Positions 59,957 through 64,000 of a stretch of DNA of 64,000 bases are shown piece by piece. The DNA is from JANQPX01 sp039197065 (lineage in GTDB: Bacteria; Pseudomonadota; Alphaproteobacteria; Geminicoccales; Geminicoccaceae). The stretch lies in assembly GCA_039197065.1 (NCBI GenBank), contig JBCCUL010000008.1:186001-250000 (forward strand), written 5' to 3'. The position numbers and the translations under genes are program-made. The stretch's first letter is position 1; each line of letters begins with the position of its first letter. Under the pieces are notes generated by a model, which was not told the DNA's origin, searched no databases, and saw nothing but the letters and a program-made list of their open reading frames with translations.

Positions 59957-61101
59957 CAGCCGCGCTCCGCGAGCATGGCTCTAGCTATGATCACCCGCAT
60001 GATCTCGTTGGTTCCTTCCAGGATTTGATGGACGCGCAGATCGCGCACGATCTTCTCGATGCCGTAGTCCGCGAGGTAGCCGTAGCCGCCATGGAGCTGC
60101 AGCGCGTCATTGGCGACCTTGAACGCCGTGTCCGTGACGAAACGCTTGGCCATGGCGCAGAACTTGGTGGCATCGGGCGCACCCGCATCCAGCTTGGCCG
60201 CAGCCTGACGCAGGAACACCCGCGCCGCCTGCAACTCGGTCTCCATATCGGCGAGCTTGAACTGCAGGGCCTGGAACTGATCCAGCGTCCGCCCGAACGC
60301 TTTCCGCTCGCCTGTATAGGCAAGCGCCTTGTCCAGCGCCGACTGCGCAGCGCCCAGGGAGCAGGCGGCGATATTGAGACGACCGCCATCCAGCCCGGCC
60401 ATGGCGTAGGAAAAGCCCTCCCCCTCCTCGCCGAGGAGGTTGGCCGAGGGAATGCGGCAGTCGTCGAACTGCACTTCGGCCGTCGGCTGACAGCCCCAGC
60501 CCATTTTCTTCTCGCGCGCACCGAAGCCGAGGCCTTCCGTTCCCGCATCCACCAGCACAGCGGAAACCCCCTTCGGCCCCTCCCCGCCGGTGCGCGCCAT
60601 GACGATGTAGAGATCGGAAAAGCCGCCGCCGGAGATGAACGCCTTCGTCCCGGTCAGCGCATAGCCCTCATTGGTCCGATCCGCCCGCGTCCTGAGCGCC
60701 GCCGCATCCGAGCCCGAGCCTGGCTCCGTAAGGCAATAGCTCGCTATAGCCTCCATGGAGATCAACGCCGGCAGCCGCGCTGCCCGCATGGCCGCACTAC
60801 CGAAGCGGTCGATCATCCAGGCGCACATATTGTGGATCGAGACGAAGGCGGCAAAGGACGGACAGCCGGACGCCAGCCCTTCGAAGATCAGGGTCGCGTC
60901 CAGACGCGAGAGCCCTGAACCGCCTGACTCTTCCCTGACGTAGATGGCCGCCATCCCGAGATCGGCCACGGCCTGCAAGGCCGCCTTCGGCATCTGGCCC
61001 GCAGCCTCCCAATCGAGCGCATGCGGTGCGATCTGCTCGGCGGCGAAACCGCTCGCCATCTCGAAGATCGCCTGCTGCTCGTCACTGAGATCGAAGGTCA
61101 T
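59956..61101 (-). CDS. Acyl-CoA dehydrogenase, probably isobutyryl-CoA dehydrogenase
   Basis: A 381-aa FAD enzyme with the usual three acyl-CoA dehydrogenase domains. Catalytic Glu362 lies in ILEGTNEIM, and YCLTEPGSGSDAAAL and GGYGYLADYGIEK are family signatures. The gene is coupled to the hydrolase and followed by mmsB, so isobutyryl-CoA is the likely substrate, though branched or short-chain acyl-CoA cannot be ruled out. The ATG at 61101 is preferred over the start seven codons upstream. Confidence 0.92.
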   Translation of the reverse strand: MTFDLSDEQQAIFEMASGFAAEQIAPHALDWEAAGQMPKAALQAVADLGMAAIYVREESGGSGLSRLDATLIFEGLASGCPSFAAFVSIHNMCAWMIDRFGSAAMRAARLPALISMEAIASYCLTEPGSGSDAAALRTRADRTNEGYALTGTKAFISGGGFSDLYIVMARTGGEGPKGVSAVLVDAGTEGLGFGAREKKMGWGCQPTAEVQFDDCRIPSANLLGEEGEGFSYAMAGLDGGRLNIAACSLGAAQSALDKALAYTGERKAFGRTLDQFQALQFKLADMETELQAARVFLRQAAAKLDAGAPDATKFCAMAKRFVTDTAFKVANDALQLHGGYGYLADYGIEKIVRDLRVHQILEGTNEIMRVIIARAMLAERG

Positions 61102-61263
61102 GACCGCTGAACCCCAAAACATGCCCGCCCCTGCAGCACCGGTTGCCGGACAAGCAACGAGAGGACTCGAAGGTCATGATAGACAAAAGGACTTCGGCAG
61201 GCCAATCGGAGAGGCTCGCCGCACGCCATCGATCCTCGCCATGGCAAATGCTCGCCCTCTCGC

Positions 61264-61281
61264 CTGTGAAATGGTTCACAG
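61264..61281. promoter_or_regulatory. Operator-like palindrome CTGTGAA-N4-TTCACAG
   Basis: A perfect 7-bp inverted repeat with a four-base spacer in the divergent region between the acyl-CoA dehydrogenase operon and the hypothetical gene at 61345. It has the size of a dimeric repressor site. No regulator gene is adjacent. Confidence 0.4.
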
Positions 61282-61344
61282 CGACCAGGATCTCCATGAC
61301 CTAACCTCACCCTCCATCCACATCAAATCGAGTAGGACAAGGTC

Positions 61345-62115
61345 ATGGAGATTTCCTCGTTCGAGCTGATCTACAAGCCACAGTCTCCTGTGGGACCGGC
61401 GGACACCGTGCTTCAAGGCTACTTCCTGAACATAACCAATCTGGAAAATGAGGAACTATTTTACCGTCTCGATTTCGTGACCTCGTCGATCTCCGACCCC
61501 GACAGAAGCCTGTTTAACAATACGGCAGCGATCATCGACACACCTAATCAGAATAACCAGCCAGCCAATTTGGTAGGGGCGCTCACATCGTCGTCTTTTC
61601 GTCTTAGCCCAAACATAACCGTGCCGCCTGATGGAACGGCCAAAGTCGCCGTGCTGCCGAGCGATCCATTCCCGATGCCGACGAGTCCTGCCAACTTCGA
61701 AGCCCGCGGTTATGTCACCATCCGGCTACCGGCGAGGTTGGTCTTCGACCCGCCCTTCATCCGTTTCGAGCCGCAGCTCAACCGCCCAGCGCGAGTGCTG
61801 TTGACACCGCAGAATCGCGCTGCCTATCTGGATGAAAACAACGACATCAACGATCAGACTCAGGCAAGCCTGCCCACAGGCACCGGATCCGCCATCGTCG
61901 AAGTCGTGCCCGAGCGCGGCTTCTTCGTGCCGCTCGCTCAAGGCATGGCTGACCGACTTACAAGCGTCGATCTGTCAACATTACCGGATCTGACCGAAGA
62001 GAATCTGGCCATGATGCTTGCCGCGGTCTCCGCGTCGGACGTCGATCTGAAGAAGTTCAATTCGGAGCTCAAGAAAGCCGGCATCGGGATCGCCCTGGAA
62101 AAACGCAAAGTCTAA
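61345..62115 (+). CDS. Hypothetical protein, unrecognised
   Basis: A 256-aa protein without a signal peptide, membrane helix or Cys. The first 160 residues look like beta strands with long polar turns (YFLNITNLENEELFYRLDFV; FEARGYVTIRLPARLVFDPP). The last 60 are helical and charged. No catalytic motif is apparent. GACAAGG before the ATG is a modest ribosome site. Its Asn- and Thr-rich wording and lower GC differ from neighbours, which may reflect transfer. Confidence 0.65.
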   Translation: MEISSFELIYKPQSPVGPADTVLQGYFLNITNLENEELFYRLDFVTSSISDPDRSLFNNTAAIIDTPNQNNQPANLVGALTSSSFRLSPNITVPPDGTAKVAVLPSDPFPMPTSPANFEARGYVTIRLPARLVFDPPFIRFEPQLNRPARVLLTPQNRAAYLDENNDINDQTQASLPTGTGSAIVEVVPERGFFVPLAQGMADRLTSVDLSTLPDLTEENLAMMLAAVSASDVDLKKFNSELKKAGIGIALEKRKV

Positions 62116-62134
62116 GCTCAATGGGCGGGCGGTG

Positions 62135-63229
62135 CTACCGCCCACTTCCGAGCACGCTCGCCACCGCATCGCCCACAAGCTTTGAAAGGCTGGTTTCGCG
62201 CTCGGTGTCGATCTCGATGCTTGCCGTCATGCCCGCGCGCAACGGCGGCAGACCTTCCGTGGGCTCGAGTTCGATCCTGACCGGCAGGCGCTGCACCACC
62301 TTTACCCAATTGCCGCTGGCGTTTTGCGGCGGGATCAGGGCGAACTCGGCACCGGTCGCCGCACTGATGCTCGCGACCCGCCCACGCCAGCTGACGTCGG
62401 GATAGCTGTCGATGCCGATATCGACCTTCTGCCCGACGATCACATGGGTGAGCTGGGTTTCCTTCAGATTGGCCTCGATCCAGCTCTGTTCCTGATCGAC
62501 GATGGTGAAAACAGGCTCGCCCTCCTCCACCCATTCGCCGGGTTCGAGACGCAGGCGGCTGACCACGCCCGAAATCGGCGCTCGAACCTCCGTCTTCTTC
62601 AAGAGAAGAACCGCCTTTTCCCGATCGGCGACCGCTTCACGATAGGCAGGATGCAGGTCCGGCATGATCTCGGGATCGCCGCCAAGCTTGGCCAGAACCG
62701 CCCGCCGCTTTTGCTCGAGCGCGGTCACGCGCTTGCCGGACGCCACAAGCTCGAGCTCCGCCTCCTCCAGGCGGACGGCCGAGGCGATCCCCTGGCGTTC
62801 GAGAGCGCGCTGACGATCCGCCTGCTGACGAAAATAGGCGACACGCTCCTCTGCTTCGTCGATCTCCGCCTGAACCTCGTCGAACTCGGCGCGCCAGCCT
62901 TCGATCTGATGCTTCACCGACACCATGCGCGCGGCTGCCCGGTCCTTATCAAGCTCGAGCGTATCGGGGTCGATCCGAAAGAGGAGATCGCCACGCTCGA
63001 CGGTCTGGTCATCCTCGACATCGACGGCGACCACCCGGCCATCGATATCCGCGCTGATCGCAACGATACTGGCTTTCACATAGGCATTTTCGGTGCTGAC
63101 ATAGCGCCCGCTCGCCACCCACCAGGCGAGCCCCGCCAGAATGGCCGCCGCCGGCAGGACGCCGAGCAGCAGAAACCGCCGCCCGGCCCGCTGCCAACGC
63201 AACGACGCATCAGGCAAGGGTTCATTCAT
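62135..63229 (-). CDS. HlyD/EmrA-type membrane fusion protein
   Basis: Periplasmic adaptor of a drug or metabolite exporter. The 364-aa protein has a short cytoplasmic N-terminus, one membrane helix at about 18-42, a split lipoyl domain (AYVKASIVAISADIDGRVVA and then RAPISGVVSRLRLEPGEWV), an alpha-helical hairpin (about 90-190) and a beta-barrel domain. EmrA-like proteins pair with an MFS (EmrB) or FUSC transporter; none is in the window, though it may lie elsewhere. Confidence 0.92.
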   Translation of the reverse strand: MNEPLPDASLRWQRAGRRFLLLGVLPAAAILAGLAWWVASGRYVSTENAYVKASIVAISADIDGRVVAVDVEDDQTVERGDLLFRIDPDTLELDKDRAAARMVSVKHQIEGWRAEFDEVQAEIDEAEERVAYFRQQADRQRALERQGIASAVRLEEAELELVASGKRVTALEQKRRAVLAKLGGDPEIMPDLHPAYREAVADREKAVLLLKKTEVRAPISGVVSRLRLEPGEWVEEGEPVFTIVDQEQSWIEANLKETQLTHVIVGQKVDIGIDSYPDVSWRGRVASISAATGAEFALIPPQNASGNWVKVVQRLPVRIELEPTEGLPPLRAGMTASIEIDTERETSLSKLVGDAVASVLGSGR

Positions 63230-63488
63230 CGACGGAACGGTGCCGGCGAAGAGGTCTCGAAGAGGATCGGGTCATATCGGCAGCTGCGCTCTTTTCTCGT
63301 TTTGGCCTGCCAGAATAGAATCCTCGACGCCGAGCGCCAAGGCCGGGGTGTTCTGACCCGCATGGCATTCGGCGGCAGCGCCATGCCGATAAATTCTTTG
63401 AAAAGATGATCGCTCTCCCTGGCATCGGCGCTGGCAAAGGCCACATTTTATGGTAGAGAAACTGCGGATGACCCACTGTTGACGTGCC

Positions 63489-64000
63489 ATGGCAATTTTC
63501 CAAAGGAACGGACTGAAAAAAAAGAAGGAAAAAGGCGAGAAGAATCTTGGCGCCATCTATGCCAAGAAGACTCTTCAGCCTGGAGAAGAGGTCATCTACA
63601 TCTCCAAGTTTCACTGGATCTACACGCTGCGCGCCATCGGGCCGCTTCTCGCTTCCATCGCCGTCGTCATCATCGCCTGGCTGCTTGGCGTCATCGGGCC
63701 CTTTTTGCTGGTCCTGGCCCTGCCGGTTTTGTTCGCGCTCGCCCACGCCATGAACAAGTTCGCCTATAAATGGGTCAACCGCGTCGTGATCACGAGCAAG
63801 CGGCTCATCGTCCAGAAAGGATGGACCAGCCGCAATACCATGGATGTCGGGTTGGACCGTATTCTAGGCCACAAGATCGAGGAGGATGCCTGGGGCCGAG
63901 CGCTGGGCTACGGCAAGTTCGTTCTGGTTATCGGTGGTCTTGGCGAGGTGCAACTGCCGCCCTATATGGCGAATACGACGCGATTTCGCACAGCCTTGAC
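63489..64000 (+). CDS. PH domain-containing membrane protein, 3' end outside the window
   Basis: The frame is open to the window end (at least 170 aa). A Lys-rich N-terminus is followed by GAIYAKKTLQPGEEVIYISK, a pair of hydrophobic helices (about 50-88), then a bacterial PH (bPH2/YdbT-like) domain: VITSKRLIVQKGW, LDRILGHKIEED and LGYGKFVLVIGG. Function of the family is unknown. A run of eight A bases near codon 10 could cause slippage. Confidence 0.8.
   Translation, partial: MAIFQRNGLKKKKEKGEKNLGAIYAKKTLQPGEEVIYISKFHWIYTLRAIGPLLASIAVVIIAWLLGVIGPFLLVLALPVLFALAHAMNKFAYKWVNRVVITSKRLIVQKGWTSRNTMDVGLDRILGHKIEEDAWGRALGYGKFVLVIGGLGEVQLPPYMANTTRFRTAL

Overview
The window is a GC-rich chromosomal segment of an alphaproteobacterium. 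Supporting signs are a TIGR02300 (FYDLN acid domain) gene beside aroA-cmk-rpsA, the lapA/trpFBA/accD/folC chain, AddAB instead of RecBCD, the rnd-kdsD-lptCAB-rpoN block, a regulatory PTS with a short HPr kinase, the bolA/J-domain/cobST cluster and a perfect CtrA-type box. The order cannot be fixed from sequence alone; Hyphomicrobiales- or Rhodospirillales-like lineages fit best. Nearly all of the window is housekeeping DNA. I see no insertion sequence, prophage, integrase or CRISPR array.

Layout. 1-5.6 kb: tRNA-Ala, an acidic zinc-ribbon protein, aroA-cmk-rpsA, ihfB and lapA. 5.7-12.3 kb: pyrF, trpF-trpB-trpA-accD-folC (tryptophan, malonyl-CoA and folate synthesis) and a YqgE protein with a signal peptide. 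12.3-23.9 kb, minus strand: an L,D-transpeptidase, thioredoxin, addA, addB, an AmgK-type sugar kinase without MurU beside it, tsaE and ahcY. 24-32.8 kb, minus strand: one colinear block joining kdsD-lptC-lptA-lptB-rpoN to ptsN-hprK-rapZ-manX-ptsH, that is, outer-membrane LPS export, sigma-54 and the nitrogen/regulatory PTS, preceded by rnd. 33-39 kb: tRNA-Leu, an NDUFA9-like protein, bolA, an XRE regulator, a J-domain protein and cobST.

39.5-49.2 kb is more individual: a CHASE4-PAS-GGDEF-EAL protein, a sugar aminotransferase, a ten-repeat PASTA protein translationally coupled to an unrecognised protein, Sua5/TsaC and a DUF2628 protein. 49.4-52.3 kb is rplU-rpmA-obgE-proB. 52.4-58 kb looks accessory: a membrane protein, a small secreted protein, a GFA-family protein behind three FadR-like operators, a LysR regulator divergent from an SbtA bicarbonate transporter, and a methyltransferase. 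58-61.1 kb is a valine-degradation operon. The window ends with an unrecognised protein, an EmrA-type adaptor and a truncated PH-domain protein.

The most unusual items are the PASTA protein and its coupled partner in a Gram-negative genome, the TGGTNNNACCA operator cluster, a palindromic element whose two ends supply the stop codons of both flanking genes, and a second palindromic repeat present in two intergenic copies.
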